Assembly: GCA_964482435.1 (NCBI GenBank)
Contig: CAYZXL010000001.1
Span: 62,001-126,000 of the forward strand
DNA length: 64,000 nt
From: CAYZXL01 sp964482435
GTDB taxonomy: Bacteria; Auribacterota; JABMQX01
Direction of reading: 5' to 3'
Shown here: positions 9,098 to 17,781 of the stretch, piece by piece
Numbering within the stretch: position 1 is the first letter of the stretch
Layout: each line of letters opens with the position of its first letter
Translations under genes and position numbers: made by a program
The notes under the pieces: generated by a model
The model's database searches: none
The model's input: the letters and a program-made list of their open reading frames with translations, nothing else
Told to the model about the DNA's origin: nothing

Positions 9098-9166
9098 GGG
9101 CGCGGCCATATTGTCCGAATGCGGGGCGGGGATACGGCGTCGCATTTGTGAATTCACGAACGAAGG

Positions 9167-10147
9167 TCAATGAAGGAGGCCTCGCAGAAACTCGACTTCT
9201 TTCTTCAGGACTTCGGCGCGCTTGTCTTCGGGGAATTTCGGGAGAGATTCGTTCTCGACGCAGAGGTCGTTGTCGTAGCCCGCCTGGCGCAAGATATTCA
9301 GCACTCTGCGGAAATCAATGTCGCCTTCGTAGATAGGGCAGTTGTATTTTCCGTATTCCCAGCCGGGTGTTCTTTGCTTGTCGCGCACATCTTCGGGATA
9401 GCGGATGCTTTTGCAGTGAGTGTGGAAGACTCGATTAGCGAACTTCCTGTATATTCCGTACAGTTCGTTGAGCGGGTAGCCGAACCAGTAGAAATTCGCC
9501 ACGTCGAGGGTCAAGCCGAGCCTCTCGGAGCCGACGCCGTCAAAAAGCTTCTCGAGGAACTCGACGCGATTAGTGGTGCTGCCGTGATTTTCGATGCCGA
9601 ACCTCATGCCCGTCTTCTCGCTTTCCTTCAGGATTCGCTTGCACGTTTCGATGGAGAAGCGAAGGAAATCGTCTCCCTGGAGGCGACGCGGGACAATGTC
9701 TATCCGGATGGCCTTGACGCCCAGCTTAGCAGCCGCACGAGCGACCGCGACCGTCCACGAAACCTCCTCATCCGGGTTCTCTTCCAGGCGGTTCATGAGA
9801 CAGAACGCGGAGATTTTCAGGTTGTGGGATTTCAGGTCTTTTGCCAACTGAGCGATCGCATCGTCCGAGACAAGTGAATACTGCTTGTCCTTCGGGAAGA
9901 GATTCGGGCACGAGAAATCGCGCTCGACGAGGACTTCCACGGCCTCAACGCCGAGTTTTTTCATTGCCGCCCAGGAGTCCGGTTCGCCTGTTACGCTCAG
10001 ATGGCTGTCCCTCACCGCAAGCAACAGTGGTTTCGGTCGGTCCGCTTGACCTGCCGCGCTGGCCCGCTGCAAGAGGCCTGCGCCGACCAGCATGCCACCC
10101 GATCTGCTGAGAAACATTCTGCGAGTCATCTTCCTTCTGCCCAACAT
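9167..10147 (-). CDS. Tat-exported sugar phosphate isomerase/epimerase, TIM barrel
   Basis: ATG 10147 has AAAGGAGCG about 8 nt upstream and yields MLGRRKMTRRMFLSRSGG, a textbook twin-arginine signal (T-R-R-M-F-L) followed by a hydrophobic GGMLVGAGLLQ stretch and an A-S-A cleavage area. The 326-residue protein then shows a xylose-isomerase-like barrel: VEVLVERDFSCPNLF, MRFGIENHGS, LGLTLDVANFYWFG, FHTHCKSIRYP, YEGDIDFRRVL and LCVENESLPK. Tat export implies folding, probably with bound metal, before secretion. It is a paralogue of 1880-3115 and 7792-8643. Such exported isomerases commonly accompany Gfo/Idh/MocA oxidoreductases in planctomycete-type genomes, as at 16326-17627. Substrate unknown. 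Confidence 0.88.
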   Translation of the reverse strand: MLGRRKMTRRMFLSRSGGMLVGAGLLQRASAAGQADRPKPLLLAVRDSHLSVTGEPDSWAAMKKLGVEAVEVLVERDFSCPNLFPKDKQYSLVSDDAIAQLAKDLKSHNLKISAFCLMNRLEENPDEEVSWTVAVARAAAKLGVKAIRIDIVPRRLQGDDFLRFSIETCKRILKESEKTGMRFGIENHGSTTNRVEFLEKLFDGVGSERLGLTLDVANFYWFGYPLNELYGIYRKFANRVFHTHCKSIRYPEDVRDKQRTPGWEYGKYNCPIYEGDIDFRRVLNILRQAGYDNDLCVENESLPKFPEDKRAEVLKKEVEFLRGLLH

Positions 10148-10180
10148 CTCTATCGCTCCTTTCGTGTGGGTGTGGCTGTA

Positions 10181-10250
10181 TCCTGGTGGCATGGGCATCT
10201 TGCCCATGTCGGTCCATCACGGCGCTGCTCACGGGCGAGACGCCCGTGCC
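10181..10250. repeat. Palindromic intergenic repeat, two hairpins
   Basis: Two perfect palindromes lie close together: ATGGGCATCTTGCCCAT (10191-10207) and CACGGGCGAGACGCCCGTG (10230-10248). The first shares the GGCATCTTGCC core of the hairpins in the MITE-like elements. The second shares the GGGCG-nnn-CGCCC design. They lie in the 236-bp gap between two minus-strand genes and could form strong stem-loops in a read-through transcript. Confidence 0.65.
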
Positions 10251-10383
10251 ACAAGAGGTCACGTCCTCGTGACGGTATCGGTCGAGGCTGTAAATCTGCC
10301 ACTGATTCCGAGCTCCACTCTTTCGTGTCCTCCGCTCGTCATTTGCCGTTGGATTATGCTGCCGCCGCCGGACGAACCGAATG

Positions 10384-11502
10384 TCAGCGTCGCTCGCCGG
10401 ACGGTGCGTTTCCGGCGCGCTTCGCGCGGATGAGGGCGTTGCGATAAGCTTCCGGAACTTTCATGCTTCCTCCGTCGGGCGTCCACCAGCGCGGAGTCTC
10501 GCTGTAAATCCAGACGTATTCACCGCACTGCTTGAGTGCCTCCGCGACACAAGTCTCCAGCACGTCCGGTTTCCAGACGTTCTTCGAGAAGTCGTCCGTG
10601 TTCCAGCCGCGGCCTCGCCAATCCGCGTCCATCCAGACGCCAAATCCGAAGCGGAACTTCTTCCGATAAGCCTCGGCATCGGCGACGATCGGCAGAACGC
10701 CCGTCTCCATCGTCTCGCGGGCCTTTTGGAAACGCTGCGGGTCGGTGTAAGTGTACGAAAGCTCGTAGCCGTCAACGAAGGTGATTCCGGGCGATGCTTT
10801 TGCGAGCATCCCGTCGAGAAACGGCGCCAGGAGCCCGTAGGGGCAATCCTTGAGGGGCCGCTTGCCTGCATTGCTTTCTGCCCACGGCAGCGAATAGCCG
10901 AACGTCAGGAAGACCACTATACCGGCATATTCTTCCTGCAACGCCTCGACGAAAGCTGCGCCGCATTCCGTCACACGACGAGAGAGCTCTTCCCACATCA
11001 TGTTCCTCCCGGCTTTCTTTTCGCACCATGCGAATTGCCAGAGAGGGGAATTGTACTGCTCGATGTCGAAAAGAATTCCTTTGACTCCGCCTTCCTTCGC
11101 CGCCCGCGCGGCGAGCCTTGCGTTATTGACAATCGGGGAGAAATCGCCGAACCAGTCTCTGTCCGCTGGCGTCGTATTGAACCGAAGGAAATTGTCCGTG
11201 AACCGCCGAAATCGCGTCGCCTTCAGATCCTCGACGGCGGGCTTGAGTTCGTCATACGTGAACGATTTGCTGCCCCAGCATTCCCAGGTGAAGCTGCCGA
11301 CCGACCCGTCCGCCTTCTTGTAATCCACGTGGAACACGCAGCCGTCCAGCGGCGACATCTCCATTTCGTCAATATGCTCCCGGATGAACGCCGTCCCCGG
11401 CTCATCCCAGCCAAACTCAATGAGCTTTTTCTGAGCAAGGACCGGCGCTGCACCGAGAAGTCCGACAGCACACATGATGACCGCGAGAGAAAGAATTCGC
11501 AT
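10384..11502 (-). CDS. Secreted protein of unknown family, possibly glycoside-hydrolase-like barrel
   Basis: ATG 11502 follows GGGAG and gives a clean signal peptide (MRILSLAVIMCAVGLLGAA, cleavage near VLA-Q). The 372-residue product is rich in Trp, Tyr and Asp/Glu. It has the strand-like segments GILFDIEQYNSPLW, GIVVFLTFGYSLPW, ITFVDGYELSYTY, RFGFGVWMDADWRG and EYVWIYSETPRWW, spaced as in a TIM-barrel glycosidase. Acidic residues in FDIEQYN and IYSETP are candidate catalytic groups, but I cannot match it to a named GH family. A decayed relative of its N-terminal region lies at 14201-14308, so the family has expanded and decayed locally. Confidence 0.72.
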   Translation of the reverse strand: MRILSLAVIMCAVGLLGAAPVLAQKKLIEFGWDEPGTAFIREHIDEMEMSPLDGCVFHVDYKKADGSVGSFTWECWGSKSFTYDELKPAVEDLKATRFRRFTDNFLRFNTTPADRDWFGDFSPIVNNARLAARAAKEGGVKGILFDIEQYNSPLWQFAWCEKKAGRNMMWEELSRRVTECGAAFVEALQEEYAGIVVFLTFGYSLPWAESNAGKRPLKDCPYGLLAPFLDGMLAKASPGITFVDGYELSYTYTDPQRFQKARETMETGVLPIVADAEAYRKKFRFGFGVWMDADWRGRGWNTDDFSKNVWKPDVLETCVAEALKQCGEYVWIYSETPRWWTPDGGSMKVPEAYRNALIRAKRAGNAPSGERR

Positions 11503-11783
11503 GTTGAATGACTCCCTATGTTTTCTTCGGAGTGTGGCTATCGCGCCTCACAGGCGTTCCTCGGCAACGCAATGCCGTCGCGTTGACTGAAGGAGCGAGT
11601 TGCATCTCACGGACACAGAACTTATTCGATTTTCGTCGTGAAATCAAGACGGTTGCAGGGGCCCGGCGAACCGAGGATAATAAGAAAGAGGCCGATGTCA
11701 GATGAACGCGGCGTGCCTTTCGTCCTGTGCTGCCCGGGGCGAAAGGAACTCGCTTCGCCGAAAAGGAGTAGTGGGTTTTAGAC

Positions 11784-14161
11784 GTGAGCAGACACATTAT
11801 CCCTCGTGAACGCGGACTCGCGCTGACCACGGGGCTCGTCCTTGTTTCTCGCGCCCTCGGCGTGCTGGCGACTTCGGGGGCGCCCCTCGCCGCGAGTTAC
11901 GAGGACAGTTCCCACCCGGCTTTTGCTCCAGTCCAAAACAGGTCGAGCGCGTCAGGTAGTGGCTGGGCGAGGTCCTACAATTCGGATGCCGCTACGTCCT
12001 CCGCAGAAGAGATGCCCATCGTCGCTGACAATGCGCTGGATTACGTCTCGACAGACAGTGTGCTCGACGATACCGTTCCCCCCGTAATCACCCTCTATGG
12101 TTATTCCACGATGACCATTGAGGCCGGAACATCTTATTGGGAGCCGGGCTACAGCGCCTACGACGACCAGGATGGCGACCTCACGTGGTACGTTACCGTC
12201 TCGGGCTGGGTCAACTCCTACGCCGTGGGCACTTACACCCTGCGATACAACGTCCGTGACTCGAGCGGAAATTACGCCGAGGAAAAGATACGAACCGTCT
12301 ATGTCATAGACACCACCCCGCCGAAGATTACCCTTTTCGGCGACAACCCATTTGAGCTTGAGGTCGGGACAACTTACTACGAGCCGGGCTACGGCGCTAC
12401 GGACAACTACGACGGCGACCTCTCATGGTACGTTGCTGTCACGGGCTACGTCAGCTCTTACGACCTGGGCACCTATACTCTGCGATACAACGTCACTGAC
12501 TCCAGCGGAAACCCCGCCGATGAGAAAGTGCGCACTGTCAGAGTCGTGGACACGACCCGGCCGGTCATCCACTTGCTGGGAGAGAACGAGGTCGTCCTGG
12601 AGGTCGGGACCTGGTACACGGACCCGGGGTACACCGCGACCGACAACTACGATGGGGACATCACGTCGCGTGTGTGGGTGGTGGGTTCCGTGGACCACAA
12701 CTACCTGGGCAACTACACACTCACATACACCGTCAGCGACTCCAGCGGGAATCCGGCGGAGGAAAAGAAGCGGACTGTCCGGGTTGTTGACACGACCCGG
12801 CCGGTTATCCACTTGCTGGGAGAGAACGAGGTCGTCTTAGAAGTCGGGACCTGGTACACGGACCCCGGATACACCGCGACCGACAACTACGATGGGGACA
12901 TCACGTCGCGTGTGTGGGTGGTGGNNNNNNNNNNNNNNNNNNNNNNNNNNNNNNNNNNNNNNNNNNNNNNNNNNNNNNNNNNNNNNNNNNNNNNNNNNNN
13001 NNNNNNNNNNNNNNNNNNNNNNNNTACACCGCGACCGACAACTACGATGGGGACATCACGTCGCGTGTGTGGGTGGTGGGTTCCGTGGAGCATAACTATC
13101 TGGGTAGTTATACCCTGACGTACACGGTCAGCGACTCCAGCGGCAATGCTGCGGAACAAAAGACGCGGACTGTCCGGGTCGTGGACACGACACCGCCGGT
13201 CATCACCCTCCGCGGCCGGGATTCCATGAAGCTGAAAGTCGGCACACCCTTTGTTGAACCTGGATTCACCGCCAGCGACAACTACGATGGAGACATCTCG
13301 GCAAACGTTCGCGTCAGCGGTTCAGTGGACTACATGTTGCCGGGGAGCTACGTTCTCCGGTACACCGTCAGTGACTCGTCGGGAAATCCCGCGGAGGAAA
13401 AGGTGCGAACCATCGTCGTCGTGGACTGGGAGCTATCCCTCCAGGTCTCTCAGGTCAGCGACGTCCAGACGGGTCAAATCGCGGTGTCGTACGTCGTCGG
13501 GCATCCCCAAGGCATTCCATGCAGTGTCGTAGTCGAATTCACGCCGGACGGCGGCGCATCATGGTGGCCGGCCAGTCACGGCCTCGGCGGCGACGGCCTC
13601 ATGAAGCTCTCGTCGTCCCCGGCTGGCGTGGCACATACTTTTATCTGGGATTCCGTGGCAGACCTCGGCGGGGCAATCAAGCAGGAGGCGGTCGAGGTGC
13701 GAATCACTGTTTCCGACGAAGATTTTTCGAGCGCTCCGGCGACGACGGGGCTTTTCTCGCTCGACAATACCTTTGAGGATGCCGACAACGATAACCTCCC
13801 GGACGACTGGGAGCGCCGAATCGCCGACTTCGATAGCGACGATGACATCGTGTCTCCCGCCGATGTCAACCCCAACGCGGACTTCGATGGCGACGGCAAA
13901 ACAAATTGCGAGGAATACCTCGCCGGAACAGACCCTGCGGACGGTGCATCCGTCTTCTCGGCTCAGCTCCAGAAGGGTTCCTATTCCGTCTCATGGCCCT
14001 CAGTGCAGGGAAAATTCTACATAGTCTATTTCTGCGAACAGCCTGGCGGGGAATGGACTCCCATAAGTGAGGAGATGCCCGGCGACGAACCGGGTCAGTT
14101 GCTTCTCGAGGATGTGACCACAGCCGGCCGCCTCGGCTTCTTCAGAGTCGTAGTCTATTAG
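11784..14161 (+). CDS. Surface protein with tandem DUF5011-type Ig-like repeats and calcium-binding motifs (interrupted by assembly gap)
   Basis: GTG 11784 starts a signal-peptide-like N-terminus (ALTTGLVLVSRALGVLA), but the ribosome site is poor. From ~12060 an 80-residue (240-bp) unit repeats. Each copy has PVI-LLG, VGT-Y-DPGY-A-DNYDGD and Y-L-Y-V-DSSGNPAEEK-RTV blocks, typical of DUF5011/HYR-like Ig domains. Five copies are wholly or partly visible; the two around the gap are almost identical. The reading frame changes across the 100-N gap only because the gap size is arbitrary (see findings). After the repeats comes a ~100-residue beta domain, then DADNDNLPDDWE and NPNADFDGDGKTNCEEY, which are thrombospondin-3/EF-like calcium loops. 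A ~70-residue C-terminal module ending in FFRVVVY resembles the end of the phosphatase at 27100-28620. An adhesin or matrix role is inferred. Confidence 0.88.
12925..13024. other. Assembly gap (100 N) inside tandem repeats
   Basis: Exactly 100 N, the conventional placeholder for an unknown length. The repeat landmark TACACCGCGACCGAC occurs at 12630, 12870 and 13025; the first two are 240 bp apart and the last two 155. Restoring the period needs 85 more bases, or 85 plus a multiple of 240. Either value restores the frame. Confidence 0.95.
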
Positions 14162-14200
14162 TCGAAGGAAACGGTTGCCCCCCTCCCGGCTTCTCCGATG

Positions 14201-14308
14201 AACATCAAAGGCGGACTGGTCGAACGGCCTTAACTCCATCTCACCGATGTGCCCGCCCGTGAGCATGGCGCCCCGCTCAACCGACCCAAACTGAACGACC
14301 TTGTCCTT
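14201..14308 (-). pseudogene. Decayed fragment related to the secreted protein at 10384-11502
   Basis: The minus strand reads KDKVVQFGSVERGAML, then GGHIGEMELRPFDQSAFDV. This lines up with KKLIEFGWDEPGTAFI and EHIDEMEMSPLDGCVFHV just after the signal peptide of the 10384-11502 product (shared F-G, E-G, HI-EME--P-D, F-V). Upstream residues PAAAVRA resemble a signal-peptide end. No start, stop-free continuation or C-terminal region is found, so I read it as the remnant of a second copy. Confidence 0.55.
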
Positions 14309-14406
14309 AGCCCTGACCGCCGCTGCGGGTTGGTAAAGGTCCCTTCCGCCGGGCCGTGGGGGCCGAACCGCTCCATGCGCTGCAGCTTCGGGTAGCCTGG
14401 GTTCCC

Positions 14407-15309
14407 TCACCCGCCATTCGGGAAGCGCTCTCGGTTCTTCTGCCACCACGCGTTCCATTTCTCAATATCCTCCCCGAAGTCCTTTCCTGTGATCCTCTTC
14501 AGGTGCCCCAGCAACTCCTCGTTGCCCCCCCGCGAAAGCTCCTCGACCAGCGCTGCAATCAGGGCATCGTCAGACATGACCCGTGGACGCGCCTGAAACG
14601 TACCAATCCCGCCGTTCACCGTGGCAGGCCAAAAGCCGGGCGCGCACTCCTTATCACCAAAGTGGCCTATCACCTCATAGCCCCGTTCCTGGCCGACCCC
14701 CGCGACGTGGAGGATACGCCCCCCATGGACAGCATTGCGCATTGTCGTTTCCATCGTGTTGCCCTTGAAGGTCAGCGTCACCTCCATCTGGCCCCAAACC
14801 TCAGAGAGCTTGTCGACACACTTGAACGTCCAGGTAAGTCCGTCGAGGCTCTGCAACCCGAGGATAGCGCTATACTCGCACCACCGGCAAATCTCTCCGT
14901 TTTTGCCGCGAGTCACCTCCACAACGATGGGCAGCGCCGCGGGCTTCCCCCCCTTCGTCACCCCCTCCGTGATGTAAATGACCGCCTGCCCAACGACCCT
15001 CGGACCGGACTCCGTGACCAACACTTTCCCACTTCCAACATTCAACCCTGAGATGCTGATCCATCGTCCCGCGGATATGTCTCTCACCTCGATCAGGGTG
15101 CCGGGCTTCAGCTTCGTTACGTCAACTGCGCCGGGCTTCGCCCCCGCGACAACGCGTACCGCATTGCCATCCGCATCAAGCGACAGAACCACCACCTCCT
15201 TCCTTACCAAATCCGTGGCCCGTAATGCGCCCGCAGAACCGCCAAGAAACAATGCAATAGCCGCGGCGCGCATCAGCGGATTCCCTGACAGATTTTTCGT
15301 CTCGGTCAT
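14407..15309 (-). CDS. Exported protein of unknown function, 300 aa
   Basis: ATG 15309 has AGGAGG 6 nt upstream. The N-terminus has a hydrophobic stretch (NPLMRAAAIALFLGGSAGAL) that fits a signal peptide. The middle is beta-rich with no named motif. One CRWC pair (residues ~145) and a nearby FKC could form a metal or disulfide site. The C-terminal ~50 residues (ALIAALVEELSRGGNEELL, then ITGKDFGEDIEKWNAWWQKN) match a helical tail often found at the end of planctomycete HEAT-repeat or secreted proteins. The last two genes of this strand run (15429 and 15906) lie upstream but separated by 119 bp, so co-transcription is possible. I do not assign a function. Confidence 0.78.
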   Translation of the reverse strand: MTETKNLSGNPLMRAAAIALFLGGSAGALRATDLVRKEVVVLSLDADGNAVRVVAGAKPGAVDVTKLKPGTLIEVRDISAGRWISISGLNVGSGKVLVTESGPRVVGQAVIYITEGVTKGGKPAALPIVVEVTRGKNGEICRWCEYSAILGLQSLDGLTWTFKCVDKLSEVWGQMEVTLTFKGNTMETTMRNAVHGGRILHVAGVGQERGYEVIGHFGDKECAPGFWPATVNGGIGTFQARPRVMSDDALIAALVEELSRGGNEELLGHLKRITGKDFGEDIEKWNAWWQKNRERFPNGG

Positions 15310-15428
15310 GGTCGCCTCCTCTTCCCTAACAGTGTCGGCGGGTGTCAACCGCCTCCTCGGGCTCGGCGCGCCGCACCCCTACCACCGGCGCGTCGCGCGG
15401 CTTGTTGGGTGCGCAATGCAGCGGCACG

Positions 15429-15881
15429 CTACTCGATGTCCTTCGTCATGGGCCGGCTCCGCCCACCACGAAGTCCGTTGAGCCTCGCACAAAGGTCCGT
15501 CATAGCTCGATTCGCCCGCGTCATCGTGTCCATGTCAACCACTTCCCCGAGGTACTCGTCGAGGGCGGACAGGATGGCCTTCCTCTTGCGCTGTGGAAAG
15601 GATTGTGCAAGCTCGCGGAGCTCTACCACGCAGCGTGCACGGACGATCATCTCCAGCAGAAACAATCCTCTGTTGAAATGGGGCGACTGGTCCGGGCGGG
15701 GGAGGGCCGGGCCCGAGAGCCTCCGTTCCAGTTGAGTGACCTTCTCCCAGAACTCCCCGCGCTCCCTTGCCCTGCGCGACCACTCAGGCAAAAAACGGAG
15801 AACCACAACGGCCCCGATCAGCAGCGCGCCGACGACCAGTATCCAGATACTGACCACCGGCTTTGGACGGTGCTCTTCCAT
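15429..15881 (-). CDS. Single-pass membrane protein, 150 aa, unknown function
   Basis: ATG 15881 has AGGAG 7 nt upstream, and the product begins MEEHRPKPVVSIWILVVGAL. A single transmembrane helix (VVSIWILVVGALLIGAVVVL, residues 9-28) is followed by a basic stop-transfer (RRARERGEF) and a ~110-residue soluble helical domain (TQLERRLSG, RARCVVELRELAQSF, KRKAILSALDEYL, ANRAMTDLCARLN). No catalytic motif is visible. It lies 24 bp downstream of the HicB gene on the same strand, so the two may share a transcript. No homologous family comes to mind. Confidence 0.72.
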   Translation of the reverse strand: MEEHRPKPVVSIWILVVGALLIGAVVVLRFLPEWSRRARERGEFWEKVTQLERRLSGPALPRPDQSPHFNRGLFLLEMIVRARCVVELRELAQSFPQRKRKAILSALDEYLGEVVDMDTMTRANRAMTDLCARLNGLRGGRSRPMTKDIE

Positions 15882-15905
15882 CTCAAGCTCCTGCCACGTC
15901 ACGTT

Positions 15906-16121
15906 TCACTTGCTGCAGGCCCCCTCGCGGACGGCGTCTGCCCGGACGCCGCGCAGGCCTTCTTGCCGGCGGTCCTCAAGGATCAAGGCTATTGCCTCGC
16001 CGAGGCTTTCGCGCGCTTCCTCCTTCGTTTTGCCCTGCCCGTTCGCCCCCGGGATCTCTGGGCAATAAGCGATGAACCACTTGCCATCGCGTTCAATGAT
16101 CGCGGTAAACTCGTTGTGCAT
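15906..16121 (-). CDS. hicB: HicB-family antitoxin-like protein without HicA
   Basis: ATG 16121 opens MHNEFTAIIERDGKWFIAYC, followed by PEIPGANGQGKTKEEARESL and GEAIALILEDRR. This is the compact HicB/UPF0150 fold (beta-beta-alpha with the conserved W-A-P-E-P-G-A-G-T-EA motif) in 71 residues. Partial HicB proteins normally pair with the small toxin HicA, encoded directly next to them. I find no HicA-like dsRBD frame within ~200 bp on either side, so this is a solitary copy. Short solitary HicB-like proteins are frequent and may have lost or never had toxin control. The C-terminal DNA-binding domain of longer HicB proteins is absent here. Confidence 0.8.
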   Translation of the reverse strand: MHNEFTAIIERDGKWFIAYCPEIPGANGQGKTKEEARESLGEAIALILEDRRQEGLRGVRADAVREGACSK

Positions 16122-16325
16122 AGACTGGCTGCCTTTCTCCGGTGTGCCGGAAGCCCCATCGCCGCACACCCCCTTTTTATGCCTCGTCCTGAGCCGGAAG
16201 TCAAGCTCTTTCTCAAGTGCGGCTTCCACAAGACCGTGCGCCCGCCGCCCTCACGGCCTCCGGGCCGTGCCGACAACACCTGCGCTGGAACGGGCCGACG
16301 GCACACCGCACTTTTTGCCCGACGC

Positions 16326-17627
16326 TCACAGCGTCGGGAGGGCCCAGGGGGCGCGCTTCGGGCGGTCGAGCCAGGTGTTGGCTTGGGCGTCGCCGATGAA
16401 CTGCTCCCTCTGGGGGTCCCACTTGAGGGGCCGCTTGTTCCAGTAAGCGAGGTTTCCGAGGTGGCAGACGGTAACGGAGCGGCAGCCTATCTCGACGTCG
16501 CAGATGGGGAGCTTGCGGCTTCGTACGCATTCGAGGAAGTCGCGGTAGTGGTTGTCGCTTTTGTAGAGGCGGACGTCCTTCGGGCCGAAAGGCTCTTTTG
16601 CGACGCTTTCAGGGTCGGCCTTGAAGTAGCCGCGGTTCACCTCGATTTTGCCTTTCGTGCCGGTGAAGAGGATGCCGTTGGCTCCTTTGTGATACATGAT
16701 GACGCCGTTGGCGTATTTGTAGGTGAGGGTTTTGTACTCCTTGCCGTCGGGCGGGATGATTTCGACGGGGCCGGTGCTATCCATGCCGAGACCCCATTGT
16801 GCGATGTCGAAGTGGTGGGCACCCCAATCGGTCATCATGCCGCCGGAGTAGTCTTTGTAGTTTCGCCAGTTGGGATAGAAGTCGTAAAGCCCCGGCGGAC
16901 AGATTTCCTTGTTGTAGCCGCGGTACGGCGCCGGGCCGAGCCAGAAGTTCCAGTCGAGGCCGGGGGGAATCGGTTCTTCCGGCAGGTTGCAGTCTCCCGA
17001 TGGGTCGCCGACTCCGACGTGGACGGTGAGGATTTTCCCGATGCGTCCGTTACGGACAAGCTCGCAAGCTTTCAGAAACTCCGGCGACGAGCGCTGCATG
17101 CTGCCGACCTGGAAGATGCGGTTGTATTTTCGGGCGGCTTTCACCATCTCGCGCGCTTCGTGGATGGTCAGGGAGAGGGGCTTTTCGCAGTAGATGTCCT
17201 TGCCGACTTTGGCTGAGCTGATGGCTGTGATTGCGTGCCAGTGGTCGGGAACGGCGATGATTACCGCCTCGATGTCCCTTCGGGCGAGGAGCTCCCGGAA
17301 ATCATTGTACATCGTGCAGCCCTTGAACGTGCCACTCCTCTTCTCCTCGGCGTATCGTCGTTCGATCATATCGCGGGCGTTTTCGCGGCGAGTGGTCTCG
17401 ACTTCAGCGACGGCGACGAACTGGGTTTCAGGGAATCCCATGAATGAGCGGAGAAGGTGCTGCCCCTGGATTCCGGGGCCGATGATCCCCATGACGAGTC
17501 TGTCGCTGGGGGCCTTGCGCGCCTCTGCCCCCAGAGCGGAGGAGGCCATCACGCAAGGGGCAGCGACGGCCAGTCGCGCTGCGCTCTTGATGAAATCACG
17601 ACGAGTCATTGAGTTCCGATTTTTCAT
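16326..17627 (-). CDS. Tat-exported Gfo/Idh/MocA-family oxidoreductase
   Basis: GGGAGG lies just before ATG 17633 and 6 nt before ATG 17627, so the latter is the likely start: MKNRNSMTRRDFIKSAARLA, a Tat signal (T-R-R-D-F-I-K). The 433-residue enzyme has a Rossmann domain (IGPGIQGQHLLRSF; the usual GxGxxG reads G-P-G-I-Q-G), the EKPLSLTIHEAREMVKAA motif whose Lys is conserved in the family, and a C-terminal domain with DYSGGMMTDWGAHHFDIAQW. Such enzymes bind NAD(P) tightly and oxidise or reduce sugars or inositols. The exported type is expanded in planctomycete-like bacteria. Together with the exported isomerases upstream it suggests periplasmic sugar interconversion. The stop lies in a small palindrome, CCCGACGCTCACAGCGTCGGG without its last base (16319-16338). 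Confidence 0.92.
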   Translation of the reverse strand: MKNRNSMTRRDFIKSAARLAVAAPCVMASSALGAEARKAPSDRLVMGIIGPGIQGQHLLRSFMGFPETQFVAVAEVETTRRENARDMIERRYAEEKRSGTFKGCTMYNDFRELLARRDIEAVIIAVPDHWHAITAISSAKVGKDIYCEKPLSLTIHEAREMVKAARKYNRIFQVGSMQRSSPEFLKACELVRNGRIGKILTVHVGVGDPSGDCNLPEEPIPPGLDWNFWLGPAPYRGYNKEICPPGLYDFYPNWRNYKDYSGGMMTDWGAHHFDIAQWGLGMDSTGPVEIIPPDGKEYKTLTYKYANGVIMYHKGANGILFTGTKGKIEVNRGYFKADPESVAKEPFGPKDVRLYKSDNHYRDFLECVRSRKLPICDVEIGCRSVTVCHLGNLAYWNKRPLKWDPQREQFIGDAQANTWLDRPKRAPWALPTL

Positions 17628-17781
17628 TTTCATCCTCCCTTTCTCGGTTGCAGCCGTTCTTCTCAATCTGTGGCAGGACATTCTCCGCCGAAACCGAGGA
17701 GCATTCTACTCCGCCGGCCGTCGCCCGGCAAGCGGAAAGCCGTGTGGGCGCAATAGACAGGCCGCTTAACCATGACCGGAG

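Noticed and set aside
8625..9173. Open frames of 127-181 codons on both strands in the MITE region
   Set aside because: They arise from GC-rich palindromes that read openly in several frames; the same translated strings recur at 28782-29099.
15932..15960. CGGCGTCTGCCCGGACGCCG hairpin as terminator
   Set aside because: It lies within the hicB coding region and is not followed by a T-run on the minus strand.
15342..17216. 624-codon plus-strand open frame across the hypothetical genes and Gfo/Idh/MocA gene
   Set aside because: It crosses three real minus-strand genes and their gaps, and its residues are low-complexity back-translations of those genes.
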